Positions 1-12,530 of a stretch of DNA of 64,000 bases are shown piece by piece. Positions within the stretch are counted from its first letter, which is position 1. The number at the start of each line of letters is the position of its first letter. Source of the stretch: Rhea pennata (lineage: Eukaryota > Chordata > Aves > Rheiformes > Rheidae); assembly GCF_028389875.1 (NCBI RefSeq), contig NC_084672.1, positions 11,957,958 through 12,021,957 on the forward strand. Direction: 5' to 3'. Made by a program: the position numbers and the translations under genes. The notes under the pieces were generated by a model, which was not told the DNA's origin, searched no databases, and was given only the letters and a program-made list of their open reading frames with translations.

Positions 1-3000
1 GCAGGTAGAAAGGTCAAGTACTTTGATTCTTTATTGAATGAATCCACTAATGACTCGGGCAAAAATTTTGCTGAATTAAAACACTGGCCAACAGAGGTGT
101 GTCTACCTTTGTGCTTCGTGCATATCAAGGAATGATTGCTCTTACCACACACAACTCATCAAACAGAAGCTTCCAAATGTCACCCTGTTTTGTGTATTAT
201 GAAGGTTTCTTCCTTGAGTCAATAAACATACAAGAACTTAAGCAGAGACATGACCATTTCTTAAATGTTCTGATCTCTCGTAGGAGAAAGGCACAATATT
301 TTTTAACATACACTGATAAATATGCACCATATGGCTAAGAGTTTGGCAACGAGGCAATGAACAGAACTGCAAGTCATCATAGCTCAAATTTTGTTCTGTA
401 TTTCTGCACCTGTGAGTAAGGCAGACACTGCAGTCTTTCAGCCAAATTCTGTCTTCTGACCACAACACACGCTACATCCAAAGCACTTCACAAGTGGAAA
501 AACAAACATAGTAAAAGCAGCATAATGCTATCTTTCACCAGATATACAGCTAAGACCCTAGTCAACTCTTACCTAAGTACTCTAGACATCTACAAAGCTA
601 TCCAAATGATTACCAAAGGGCAATCTTTTTTTTTCTTTCTTTCTTTTTTTTTTTTTTGTTAATGTATAATTCAGGTTTGACTAAGTTATAAGAAAAGTCA
701 TAGAGCAGAGAAAGATGCATCATTAAACAAAACAACAGCTTGAATATAAAAACAGCTTTCCTTTTGTTTTGATGAAGTGAATCAGTGATTTATTGCAAGT
801 GCATGACTTTGCTTTTCTTTGGCAAACTGATAAGATTTTCCTGTTACTAACACAGCTTAAAATTAATCTAGCTTTTCTGCACTTACTTCCTTGTTCGTGC
901 AGCAGCACCAGCAGCATTATGTCTGGCAAAGAATGGTATTTTTTAGTTATCTACCTACTGCAAATATATTTGCTGATTAAAAAAAAAGAGACATACAAAG
1001 ACAATCAAAAATGAAAAAGGCTTGCTAGAAAGGAAAGTTTAAATATATTTATTCACACTGAGCTTTTTAAACTTGTGTGGCTTTTCACCCTCTCAGCTAA
1101 TCTGGCTGCATCTAAGGTTACCCCTATTCGCTCTCTACACATCACAGGAGGAAGTAATCTCTGTTCAAATAAGCCGTATCTGGTAATGTATCATATTGAT
1201 CCTATGTTAATTTTGTAACTAAAAATCCACATGTTCTAAAACACTAAAATAGAGAGGAATATAAAAACCTCCAGCTTTTCACAAATGTTCTGCTATTAAC
1301 AACCCAGTGTGATGATAAAGGTTGAAATTTCTTGCTGTCACTTCAAAACATACAGCAATCTTTTCAGAGGATGAAGTTACTTTTGTAAAGCACTCGCACC
1401 CACACTCACTAGCAGTCTTCCACTGGCGTGCATGTGGAAACTGATTTCACACGAAATACCATATGAAAGAGCAAAATGATAGAAACTGGCTTGAACACCA
1501 AAGCATTCTCAAGAACTGACGCAACTATAAAGTGGGATGATGGGCAGCTCTGCCTTGTGACTGCATCATTTTAACATATGCTTCTTCAGCTTATGACAAC
1601 TGGATTGCTAGAAACCTTTTGTACTCGTAGTTTATTTTTGGTGCTGTATCCTACTGACTTTTCCTCCTGAATCAGAAGATCCTCAGTTTGCAGCCATCTG
1701 GTGTCAACAGCATCTACGCAGAACTCCCTTTCACTCAGTACTGTGATGAAGCCCCAAACTGAAGGGCTATCATTTACCACCCCTGCTTCAATAACCCTTG
1801 GGGTAAGAAGTCAGTGTAGTTAGCAGGTGTTTGGCTGAGTGAGGGCTGCTAGGTTTGTACCTATAGACTCAACGTTTTCCAATTTACTCAAAAATAAAAA
1901 AAGTACAAAGGAAAAAGCTGTTTCACAGCTGTTGCTTGGGCTGGCACTATCAGGGTTCACAAGACTACAGAAATCCAGATGATTCACAGTGTTCAGAACT
2001 CAAATGTTGCTATCCCAAACTTTGGATCACTTCAAGTTTGCAGTTATAGAACACGAACAAGTGATTTTGCCTTTTTCTTGTCAGGAAACAAGCCAGATCA
2101 ATCAAATTTCACTAAGAAAACAGCTCTTATTTAAACCAAAAGACACTTTGATAGAAGGAACACACAGTCTCCCATATTATTATTAGCAGACATGGCCTTT
2201 AGTTGTCTTCAGTCAGGTAATTAAGAAATAGCTTTCAGTGGAATGAAATTTAACATTATTGTGTTCACAGTTTTAAAGAAAAGCTGCAACTGTTTTTATG
2301 TGAAAAATCTATTGAAAGAGAAAGCATGCTTTTATGTACGACCTGAATTTCCATTCCATTTTTTTCAATTTTGAAAGACACCTCTTACTGTTAATTATAC
2401 ATACACAGAAAGTCTACAGACTTTACAGACTATGAATCCTTACTATTATCAGTGAGAATTGTTTTTTAAATCATTGCTATCGTGGGTTTCTTCTAATACT
2501 GTGAGCATAAACATATCACAAGAGAACAGGGGAGAAAAAGGAACACAAGCATTACAAGTGGGGCCCTTCTGGCTAATTTCTGACTTTAAATCACCAAGTA
2601 TAATCTGATCTAATAATTTTGCATGTATAACTTCCTACAACATCATACAGGTACAGCGACAGTAGAAATAAAATTAGGCCCACGTAATTTTAATGCATCT
2701 GATGCACCTGTTTTGGTGGGCAAGGCAGCAAGACACGGAGGTGTGGCAAGACCAAACCACGTGCCAACAACAGAAAGGAGGAGGGAGTTTCAGTAAAAAA
2801 TAAGAAAAAGCATAGGAAAGAGGGAAGGCATTTGTTTTAGTAGAAAACAGGGAAGAGGATGTGAAAAGACACAAACTGAATAATATAACGATCGAGTTTA
2901 GTCTGTATCGAATGTCTGAAGTTAAAGAGACTGCTTTTGTATTGCTTGATAGCTGATAAAACTACAAGCAAATATTTTACCCGAATTTTAACAGACCAGC

Positions 3001-3125
3001 ACTGGCACTTCCTAGGCTTTATACAAATGAGATCATGGGGACTGATCTTCTACGAGTTTTATCTTAAAAATTTTGCATTATGAAATATTACTTATTCATA
3101 CACAGTGTTTTCAAGGGACGGTTAC
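1..3125. other. Intergenic or intronic stretch, no gene recognised
   Basis: AT-rich sequence without an exon chain I can recognise on either strand. A minus-strand AATAAA hexamer lies at 30-35 and could end a minus-strand transcript, but a lone hexamer is weak evidence. A minus-strand open stretch at 1586-1780 (64 codons) has protein-like composition but no convincing splice sites. A T-rich tract lies at about 626-658. Confidence 0.4.
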
Positions 3126-3346
3126 CTGCATGCTCAAATCTTGGCCGAGCGTGTGGAGGAGAGGCGCAGGCTTGTGAAGCCGGTGAGGCGGTGCAGCCCG
3201 TGCGGACGCCGAGGGACACGGCCAACACCTGACAGCACCTCGCGGCTCCCTGGGGTGGCCGCGCAGCCCAGCCTGCTCCACAGTGGCTGCAAAACACCCA
3301 CGCACTCGTCAGGACGTGCAGCTGGCCTAGCGGGCAGCCAACACAA
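3126..3346 (-). other. GC-rich block ending in a good minus-strand splice donor; possible 5' exon
   Basis: The block is clearly richer in GC than its flanks. Read on the minus strand it is open in more than one frame and ends in GCATGCAG followed by GTAACC, a good donor. It lies about 350 bases from the 3.7-4.3 kb CpG island, so it could be an early exon of a minus-strand transcript running left. No protein family is recognised, and no downstream acceptor was matched to it. Confidence 0.2.
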
Positions 3347-3689
3347 ACACGTCCTTAAGAGGAAAAACGCACCGTGAACAAGGAAATGTGCAACATACCC
3401 CTTAAATGCAGTGGCTATGCCCGTGTCCCGGCACAGCTGTGTGACTCATTGGGCCAAACCCTAAAAGCCTTAATTGAAAATAACAAACACAAAAACCGAG
3501 AAAAGTTCTGTGCATAATCCCATTGCTGATGCTCAAGTTTTCTGGCAAATTTTCTAGATTTGCAACATCAGCTAGTATGTGCCCTATATCCTAAAGCCAG
3601 GATAAATTATTTCTACGAGATACCACTTGCTCATACAGCTTCATACCAGCTAAAACCCGGCCTTCCCCTAGCGCCTCAATCACGACTTC

Positions 3690-4300
3690 ATCTTGACTTG
3701 CCCGCAGACCAACCCGCGCGGCCCCGCGCCCCGGCGGCGGCCCGCCGCTCACCTCGGCCCTGGGAACGCGCCAGTGCCGCAGGGCCGCGGGCCGACTGCG
3801 CCCGCCTCCTCGCGGCCGGTGCCGCGGGGCCAGCGCGGCCTTAGCCCGGCTCGCCGTTATGTGCCCCGGGCTCCCTCTGTCCACGGGTGGGAGGGGTTAA
3901 CGGCCGGGGAGGGGTAGCGGCCCCGGAGAGGGGTAACGGCCGGGGAGTTTAACGGTCTGCGGCGGGTAACGGCCGGGGAGTTTAAGGGTCCGGGGTGGGG
4001 GGTAACGGCCGGGGGCGGGTAACGGCCAACGGGGAGGGGGCAAGGACAGACGGCGACAGTGGCGGCGGGAAACGGTCGCCGGGGCTGCGCCGTCGCGGAG
4101 GAGGCGGTGGCGGCCTGCGAGGGGCCGGGCTGGGCGCCGGGCACTTGCCGAAGCAGTGAAGGAAGAGCCGAGCCGGAGGCAGCGGCCGCCGCACTCCCTC
4201 TGCCTCCGGCATCCTCCTTCCGCGACGCAGCGGGAGCGTCTGGAGGAGCAGGGGCAGTGCCGAAGGCAGCAGGGCGGCAGGGGCCCCCTCGGGCCTGGTA
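3690..4300. promoter_or_regulatory. CpG island, probable promoter of an unidentified transcript
   Basis: About 600 bases of very GC-rich, CpG-dense sequence in AT-rich surroundings, the hallmark of a vertebrate housekeeping-type promoter. Neither strand shows a recognisable first coding exon, so the direction of transcription is open. The island contains the TAACGG tandem array (3898-4032). A plus-strand acceptor (TTGCAG) just downstream near 4330 and a minus-strand donor at 3125-3124 are both compatible with transcription starting here. Confidence 0.65.
3894..4037 (+). repeat. GC-rich minisatellite of about 16-20 base units carrying TAACGG motifs
   Basis: About eight degenerate copies of a unit resembling GGGTAACGGCCGGGGAG. 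Exact TAACGG occurs at 3898, 3934, 3950, 3967, 4003 and 4020, with decayed copies TAGCGG at 3915 and TAAGGG at 3983, plus CAACGG at 4027. TAACGG fits the MYB-family binding consensus YAACNG, so the array may be a cluster of MYB sites inside the CpG island. The repeat structure is directly visible; the regulatory role is inference. Confidence 0.8.
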
Positions 4301-4330
4301 CTGACTAGAAAACGCACACTTGTCTTGCAG

Positions 4331-5767
4331 CAGATGAAATGAAGAGCTTTGAAAGATGGGTGGATTTCTTTGGCAATAGCACTTGTCATAAAGGACCTTT
4401 GCTTCCCACTCACAGTGGCTTCATTCGGAATAAATGTTACGGCGTGAGCGACCCCCTTCGCCCCAAGGGCTCCAACCTGCGGGCACCAAATCACGAAAAA
4501 GCAGTGGCTGCGGCTCGGAGGAAGTGCCGGGAAGGGCTTCCGCGGAAGGCCGAAGGGCGACCTCCTTCCCGGCTTTCCTGGCTTTCCTGGCGTGGTGTCT
4601 CAGCAGATAACAATTTCTGTGTCAGGGAAGCCGCCCTGAGGTGCTGTGGGGCAGGCTCCACGTTTTTCTGTTCAGGATCTCAGAGTGTTTTTCTGGCAGG
4701 GCTTTCTTGGAGGCCAGGAAAAAAGCCCCAGCACGAGGAGGACGAAGCCCCAGAGGGAGCACACGGAACGCAGCTAGCTGCGGCAGGGTTCCTGCCTCCA
4801 AGGAGCGCTCTGCCCCGGGGATTTGTGCAGTGCGGGGCAAGGTGTTGCGTGCCCCCAGTTCCCTGCGTTGTCTGCAGAGTTGTGGGAAGGCACCAAGCTC
4901 CTGTCTTGAGTTTTACATATTCCCATTCACAGTGTTGCCAGGAATCTACACCTAAGAAAGATATTTGAAGATAAGACAGTCACTTTGTTTTTAACAAATA
5001 CACTACGTAGGAGAAGTTAGAGCAGGTAGCCCTGGAACCTGGTATCAGGCTGAGGTGCAGCACACATGGGGCTGATGGAGCCGCTTTTGCTTGCCCTGTG
5101 GCCTGGCTGATCCAGGCTGATCCTTGACCTGGGCGAGGCCCCGTAGGGAAATAGTTCTTTGGACTCGGTGGCTATTTCATCTTTGGACTTTCCTTGAAGG
5201 GTGTAATTTCCAGTGATGATTGCTTTATGATGGAAGATAGCGTTCAGCAAACAATCTACCTGTTCTCTACTCAAACCAGCACTTTGAAGGTAAATAATTA
5301 CTTAGTCCAATTGCAGTTCTTAGAGGAGTCCACTTCCTCACTATTTTTTTTTACTTTCAATTTCAGTTGCACATGGAGATCTTGTTACGTTGTGTGCTCC
5401 CTGCATGGCAGGGATGTGCTGTACATCTAGCGCTTTGGACAGTGAATTAAAACTGCACTGAGCTGCATGGCAGTGTTTATTTAATCTGAAAGCTTTATTG
5501 GGAATGGTCCAACACCAAATATCAGTGAATCATTCCCATTATTCTTGTTTATTTTCTGCAGCTAGTGCTAGAGACGACACTGCTGCACTAAGCGAGACAG
5601 ATGACAACTGCAGGGTGAATGATTTCCTTGATTGCCATCAGGCCACTATGTAAGTTACTATTTACTACAGAAACCACACGCGCCAATTAAGGAACTAGAT
5701 AGCATCTTGCTGTAGGGAAATGGGGGGTAGCATGTATCAGGCAGAAAAATGCTGATATGGACTATCA

Positions 5768-5800
<33 letters not shown>

Positions 5801-6460
5801 GCTTTTGAATCCAGCAAACCTTGTATTCGTTGATAAAATGGGTGGTGACAAACTGATAGAAGTACCTAAGAAAAGGCATATAGTATTCACTTATATTTAA
5901 TAGAATTCCAAGACTTTTACTAGAACTGTACCAGTTTCCAGAGCATGCATAACTAGCTGATAGAATCATTATAAATCAAATTAGTTTTAAAATTCAAATA
6001 ATATTTTCAAATAAGAACACATTCTTATACAGATCAAGTGTTTTTATGATGATCCTAGTCCACATTTGTATGACTGTATTTTTCTTTTAACAAAAATGAA
6101 AAGCCGAAGAACATCTCACCTGTGTAACTTCTAGGTCTGCTTCTTCAATAAGAAGGGGATCCCACACAATGATACCTATTACCTAATATTGGAATGTACA
6201 GCAGAAAATACAATCCCTCTTCCTCACACATCTAATAAAAAGTACTTAGATATATTTTGGTGTCAAAGGACTTTACTTCAAAGTTGTATCAGTTCTCTCT
6301 TTGTTAAACAGTGTTGGATATTGAATATAAGAAAGTAAAATAAACTAACAACTTATATGTTTACCCCTGTAAGCTAGTGATAATTGCACATTTGTGTTTT
6401 GCAGACTAAGCCGTACATTCTTTGTGTCAATACTGTATAATAAATATTTTAACAAACCAA
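4331..6460 (+). ncRNA. Possible multi-exon plus-strand transcript, coding status unknown
   Basis: Several exon-like blocks follow the CpG island on the plus strand. One starts after TTGCAG near 4330 and is open for 209 codons from 4339 to 4968, though GC content alone may explain this. A second is 5214-5289, acceptor TTTCCAG and donor AAG/GTAAAT. Another starts near 5355 after a pyrimidine tract. A fourth is 5562-5649, acceptor TTTTCTGCAG and donor CTAT/GTAAGT. AATAAA hexamers lie near 6235, 6340 and 6441. The reading frames of 5214-5289 and 5562-5649 do not join in phase and no protein family is recognised, so a long non-coding RNA fits at least as well as a gene. Confidence 0.25.
5769..5799. 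repeat. (AC)n microsatellite
   Basis: About 15 uninterrupted AC dinucleotides. Confidence 0.97.
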
Positions 6461-8252
6461 AAAACATCTTCCTTTAATGGAATTGTTTACTTAGTTTCTT
6501 AATGGTTTGCCTCAATGAAGGTTCTAGTTTTGGAGATGCAGAGATGAAGACTGCAAAGGGCTGCCCTGGGAGAACTGCAGGAAGATACAGGCTTGCAGCT
6601 GACAGATGCATTATGGATCAGTAGTATGTATTTTTTTTTAATCATTCAAGCTTGCTGAATGAGCCAGAGATGTGGCCGAATCTTTCCTTAGGTTATGCAG
6701 GAAATCAGAAGAATTGCACTTTCCTATGCCAGTACTGAACACGTCTTTTGAGAGGAGTAAACAAAATGCAGAAGGGGCCTCTGAGGAGCTTCTTTCCACC
6801 TCTGATACCACAGCGGCAGCACTCAGGCACTAGCCTGTCAGTAACTCAAAAAAACAGATCGGGCATTCTTACAACATGAAGACCTATTGAAGATTGTACT
6901 TTCTTCTGCTGGAGTCTTTTTCTAATGTTATTATTTTGAGAGGTAGCAAAGCAAATTAACAGGACAGTAGTTTACACACTGGAAGATTTGTGCCGTTTCT
7001 GACTCTTCCCCTGTTTACGTTACATCAAACTCTGCTTCTGCTTTTTTGCCACTCTTTTTGCTGCTTGTACAAACTGTAAACTTTTCAGAGGCATTCATAC
7101 AGTGAGCAGGCACAATTACAGCCTGCTTCTGGTTAAGGTTTTTAAGTTTTACTGTAAGAACAAAGATTAGTAATTGAAATAAAGCTACCTGCCAAAGAGA
7201 ATATAATGTTATTAGGTCTTGGATTTATAGATACTTTACTTTCTGAAAAATGAATTTGGTTTAGGTTCAGAGTATTTTTAATTTTACTCAGAGAGTTTGT
7301 GAACTCATAGATGGTTACTGAATGATTGTACCTGTATAAAATACTAGTGCTTACAGCCAAACCCACTGCACAGCTCCTTTAAGGGCAGATACATATGTTT
7401 AAAGGTGCATCAGACAGGCTAGAAATGGGAAGAGGCTAAAAGGACACAGATAATTTATTAGGTTTTATCCTCTTCAGACCCTGGCTGTCTTTTACTGATT
7501 TGAGAGAGGATAAACATCTTAGTGAAAGGCTGGGAGAGAGTGAGTAAGTGATCAGGAGTTTAACAAGAGTACTCCGAAAACAAGAAAGAAAGGTTTTGAA
7601 AGGCTGAAAGAGCTGGCATTTTGTAAAGACCTTATCAGTACGACCACACAACAGGGGAGTCCAAGTGCAAGTGTTAAAGGTTAATCTGGGAAAGTGAGGG
7701 GTCAGCTGCCTGCATATTGAGGCTGTATCTCAAAAAGGAGTTCTGTGGATTGGTACCCAGTATCACACGCAGTCATCATACAAAAATGATTGTTTGAAGA
7801 CAACTGCTTCGTCTAGGTGTTACCATTACTGCTCCATGAAAGCAGATGCAAGTTTGTATACAAAATTTTATTTATCACTTACAAGTTTCTGCTGATTGTT
7901 GTAACTGAGGAATTTGTCCATCTGTTTACAAAACTACATCCAACATTCTTGCCCCGTAATTATATTTTTGAGGAACATAATTGTCATTTCAGTTTGTATG
8001 TATACACACAAAAAGTAACCTTCCATTCTCCAATAAAACTATTTACAAGTAAGTGTATTAAATGATCAGCCACCTGCAGTGAAAAAAGTGCAACTGTAGA
8101 TTCTAATGATGCACTTCTAATGGTGATGCTTTTGCTTCTGATATTCAGACAAGCCAGTGAGCATTTTAATTAAACTTGTAATTAATATGAAAGCTAGTGC
8201 TGATAATTCCATGGAAAAGTACTAGTCAGGGTGTGTGAAAACTGTGATTGCC

Positions 8253-8283
<31 letters not shown>

Positions 8284-8296
8284 AGAGAGAGAAAGA
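8253..8296. repeat. A28 run followed by a short GA repeat
   Basis: 28 consecutive A residues (8253-8280), then GAGAGAGAGAGA and further purines. This could be the decayed tail of a retroposed element, but no element body is recognised upstream. Confidence 0.9.
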
Positions 8297-9088
8297 AAAC
8301 CAAAACTAGGAATAGAATGACATAGGAGGCAGAGAAGAAAGAGAAGTGAAATTTATTTCAAAAGCCTCTGAATTGTTCATGGAATAAAAAGTCATGGGTT
8401 TGTGTAAAAGGACATAGAATTCTTGGCCTCCTACAATTTAGCTCATAAAAATTCAGCAAAATATTACTTTGTTCTCCAAACATCAGAGTTAGAAAGGCAA
8501 AATTTAATTTATATACTGCTTAGTGGGTTTATGTTAAACAGAATAGTTCTTGGTGCACCCTACTACAAAGTAATCACTCAATCTCTTATTTTTCCTCTAT
8601 GTATGACTTTGTTGTAGATGTAAAATTCAGAACCTAACCTCTTGCAATGTATTAAAACATGTAGTTACAAAATATTCTAAAAATAGTATTTGTTACTGTG
8701 ATTAATAAAGTCAGGTTTAACAGTCCTTCCGATTATTTAAAATTAGAATAATGTATTTCAAATTGAAGAACTCTTCTCTCCTTGCTTTAAGGGAAAAGTT
8801 CAAGGTCCTTTGCAAATTTTGTGGTTGGAGCTGGACCATGTCCCAGTGTTTAATCTTATCTATGTCAATGAATCATATCTGAATGGGCTGTAGGACTGTG
8901 TATCAGACAACACACAATAGATATGGGTCAGAAGTTTAGAAAAAGAGAGAAGTGCAGACCTGAATCCACTTTTCCTCTCTCTGATATGTATTATATATAC
9001 ACACATACAGGAATTAAGAAAGAATAAATCTAAATGACTTGATCCAAAAATATCTATAATCTCCCGAGTTGAATGGCTGTTCTTGAGC

Positions 9089-9113
9089 TTTTTTTTTTTT
9101 TTTTTTTTTTTTT
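9089..9113. repeat. Poly-T run
   Basis: 25 consecutive T residues. No element is recognisable next to it. Confidence 0.95.
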
Positions 9114-12100
9114 CCCCTCTTATTAGGAAAGCTTCCATTTACATTGGAAGTACTAAGATGCTGTGAGCATACAGCTCATATACCAGGACTGGTAAGCATG
9201 GAAATTCTCCAAAAACTCTTATTTGTGAAACTGAGCTAGGTTGCCATCAGGAGCTGCTGAGCCTTTCAACATTTTAGGACTACACCAGATCAGACCTCTC
9301 CAGAGGTTCACTTTTGATGCTCTGGGCTGCTTCCACAAGCTGAGACACCTTTAACCCTCCTTGAGAGCTTAATTTAAGAGTTATATGCAGATTATACGGA
9401 AATGTACATAGAGATCAATCTGCCCATGATAGTGTCACTTCATTGTTAAATGGCTACTTAAATTTGAGTAACTGCTGCCAAATTAAAACGAAGATAGATA
9501 GTTGCTAAGTACAGAGCGATTATGTTAAATCTGTTCTTCGAAGAGCTGTTTTACATGAACACTTATTTAAAAATGTATTAAGTACAAATATAGCATTTTC
9601 TACAAAAAGAAATACAAAATATATATGACTGTATCCATAAAATGTTGTTCAGCTAATCAAGCAGCTGTTATACGTTGTTCACAGGCTAACAGTGAAAAAG
9701 TTTATTCACAACTATTTACTGATTACTATGATCTCTCAAAAAGAGCCACAGAGCCCTTCAGAAACATGTATTTGTAATGGTTTCTGGGAGCCAAGATTTA
9801 TGTAAAATACCTCAGTTCTAAAAAAAGTTTCTAACTTTTTCTACCATTATATAGGAAGCTGGAGAAGAAAGTCTTTATCTGTTGGAGTACAGACCAGGTA
9901 AAAACCTACCACTTACAAAAATGGCCAAAAAGCGGCCAAAACACATAATAACAAAAGGGTAATATTTCCTGAAAACTTCCCCTGAAGTCAATGGTATTTA
10001 AAGGTACAATGCTTAAAGGTAGGGTCATGGCTAACTGCTACATTGAATTTGTTAGTACATTCCATTACGTTCGGCAACAGAATATAGTCCTTAATTTTTC
10101 AAGTGTTAAGGTTTAAATTTAATCTTCCCTTGAAGGCAATATTAAAACTTCCATTAACTTCAAAGGAGTGAGGATTTCAACATGAAAATCATCTAGCTTT
10201 TGTGAAAAATGCAAAATGCCTATTAAGATGATCTATACTTGAAGGAACTATTGAAGAGATGATGTTAATTAAATGGATTAGTGAGAAATTAAGCAAAGTT
10301 TAGTTTCAATGTAATTTTTTTTTGCTTTCGTTAAACTGGAAAAACAAATTTAACTTAACTTTGAGAAACTTTTCTTTGTATGTACATCAGGTAAATTAGA
10401 AGTACTTTCACTGAAATGAATTGTGCCATTCTCACATAAAATGAGTTTAGCAAGCTAAAAATCACTCAGTATTGAAGGTGCTGCTTTTTAGACACATTCC
10501 CATACAATAGTCTGCATATTTAGAGATATATTTTGATATAATGTAATAAACCAAAGTAGTTTAGAATATTTTCTCCTACTAAATATTTTTACAGCAAAAT
10601 AATTTTATTTTACAATATAGAGTATCCAATATGTAAAGAATATTAGTCTTTAGGAAATGCACCTAATTAAACATTTGCAAAGATGAAAGCAAAGGTTATT
10701 TCCTTCTCTTTGCAAACTATAGACACATGAAATTCTATAGGTTTTAAAACTAAACAAGAGGTGTGATAGACGATGCGTGTTGACATGTAGTTTCCAGTGA
10801 AGTCCCCTTTGGCTGGTTTAATTGCCTTTTAGAGCTGTGTTGCTACCTTGGTGCCCCATTCAACCACTTAATTCAGAAGTGAACTAGAGGACTTTACAGT
10901 AAACTAAAAAACTATCCACAGCCAGTACCTGTTTCTATGGATTTAAGCGTGACAGGACCAAAATATGCAACACTCTCCACACCTTTTAAATGGTCACTGA
11001 CATGGCAGGCTCCAACCAAACAGAACTACAGATATTTCTGATCTCTAGGATCCAGCTGTATGTCCCAGCTGCATCCTAAGTCCGTATCAGGGGAAGACGT
11101 GTTTGTTCTTTGCTCTGTCATTTCCTGTATGCTGTGCTCCCCAGGAAGGCAGTTTATGCACACGGGCTATAGGGGAGAGACAGAACACTGCAGTGAGGTC
11201 CCTGATCCAGATAACTGAAGATCAGGAGCCTAGGGCACACCTGTGAGCACCTGCAGACCATTTAGACACAGCTGCAACGCTCCTATGCTGGAGGCCCAGT
11301 CTTTTCAGCAGCATTACTGGACTGTCAGTGCCACAGCTGTGTAACACGGCTGCCCAACTTCCCTTGTGCTCTGAGCAGCTGAACACACCAGAGCACACTG
11401 GGCACACTACACTGCGAATGCTACGGTCACGGCTGTGTTGGATGCCATTCTTCTCTGTGTACCTACGCTTACCTTACATACTTATAAAAATGAGCTGTTC
11501 CTACGTGACATCTTTGAAAATTAGACTTAAATTGAAAAATTTTTATTGGATAAGTCTAAACAAACCAGAATGATTATGAAAAAAAAAATGGGGAGATGGA
11601 GTTCTGACCAAACCCTTCAGACTACGTGAAAAACAATTTTTAAACTGTCTGACTGCTATCAAGAGCAACCTCCATCTGCTAGCAACACTGAATGACTTTG
11701 CAGCCTACTTCCTTCAGAGCATGGTGACTTAGAGAAGCTACTGATTCACAACCAAACAAGAAAACCAAACTCTCTGCAGGCAGAAAAAGAATGTAAGAAA
11801 TAGGAAGTCCCGCAGCTGCACTACTTAGCTAACTTTCAATTTTATCTTTCTTCAGGTGACTGAAGAACAGACTAGCCTCCCCAGAAAAGATAAGTTGTAC
11901 TGACCAATACAGGCCTGATTTTGTAGTAGCATTTTAACAGCCTATACTTGATAAAAATTCTTGACATCGGGGTACTATGCCATTGTTACCTTTCTTTTTT
12001 CAACACTGAAATTGCTACTCACTTATAGGAACCTGGTCATTCAACTGTCTTGCCTTGGAATTGCAATTTCAAATTGCTCTTTTCTATGGTTGTATATTTT

Positions 12101-12429
12101 AGATTATTTTCAATAATAATTGAGAATAAATATTAACATGGATAAGAAGTGCTCTAGTTTCTCAGCAAGAGGTTTATTGCCTCAAAGGAGATCCAGAAAT
12201 CTGTTTGTTCAGATGAAATGGTTAAACTTTAGTGGAATAGACTTCTTTCTTATTTTATATTGTTCCATATTTGCTTTTTTCTTTTTTTTTTTAGTAACTA
12301 CGATCATGTTATTAAGAAGGGTAAAGGAGACATATCAGCAAGGTTCTAAATGTGAAGCTAATTATCACAACCCAACAAGTTTGCTTTTGATAGTGCTCTG
12401 TTATACATCTTCCTTGCAAATTTTGTCTT

Positions 12430-12530
12430 CTCATAGGTTTCGTATCAAGTATTGGATTTTAGTCCATAATTTCAAACTACTTAGTGATCTGAACCCTGCC
12501 TATCACCTTCAGGATGAAGGTCATCAGTAA
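12430..12530 (+). mobile_element. Possible decayed non-LTR retrotransposon (LINE ORF2 C-terminal) fragment
   Basis: The last 30 or so codons of a 136-codon open frame (12120-12530) include RFRIKYWILVHNFKLL and then LNPAYHLQD. This resembles the C-terminal pattern of many LINE ORF2 proteins, in which FRI-K-KIL--TFKAL is followed by LAP-YL. The upstream part of the frame is AT-rich and does not match the family. This is pattern resemblance only, and chance cannot be excluded. Confidence 0.25.

Larger units (their letters stand above)
6461..12430. other. Intergenic stretch, no gene seen
   Basis: AT-rich sequence with no recognisable coding exons on either strand. It holds homopolymer runs (8253-8280, 9089-9113) and a somewhat GC-richer patch at about 11.03-11.45 kb whose short open frames match nothing I know. 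In mammals the gap between C15orf48 and its outer neighbour SLC30A4 is tens of kilobases, so a gene-free stretch here is not surprising. Confidence 0.5.

Noticed and set aside
4339..4968. 209-codon plus-strand open frame near the CpG island
   Set aside because: GC-rich sequence gives long frames by chance; overlapping frames are also long, and no protein family or codon pattern supports it. Kept only as part of a weak transcript candidate.
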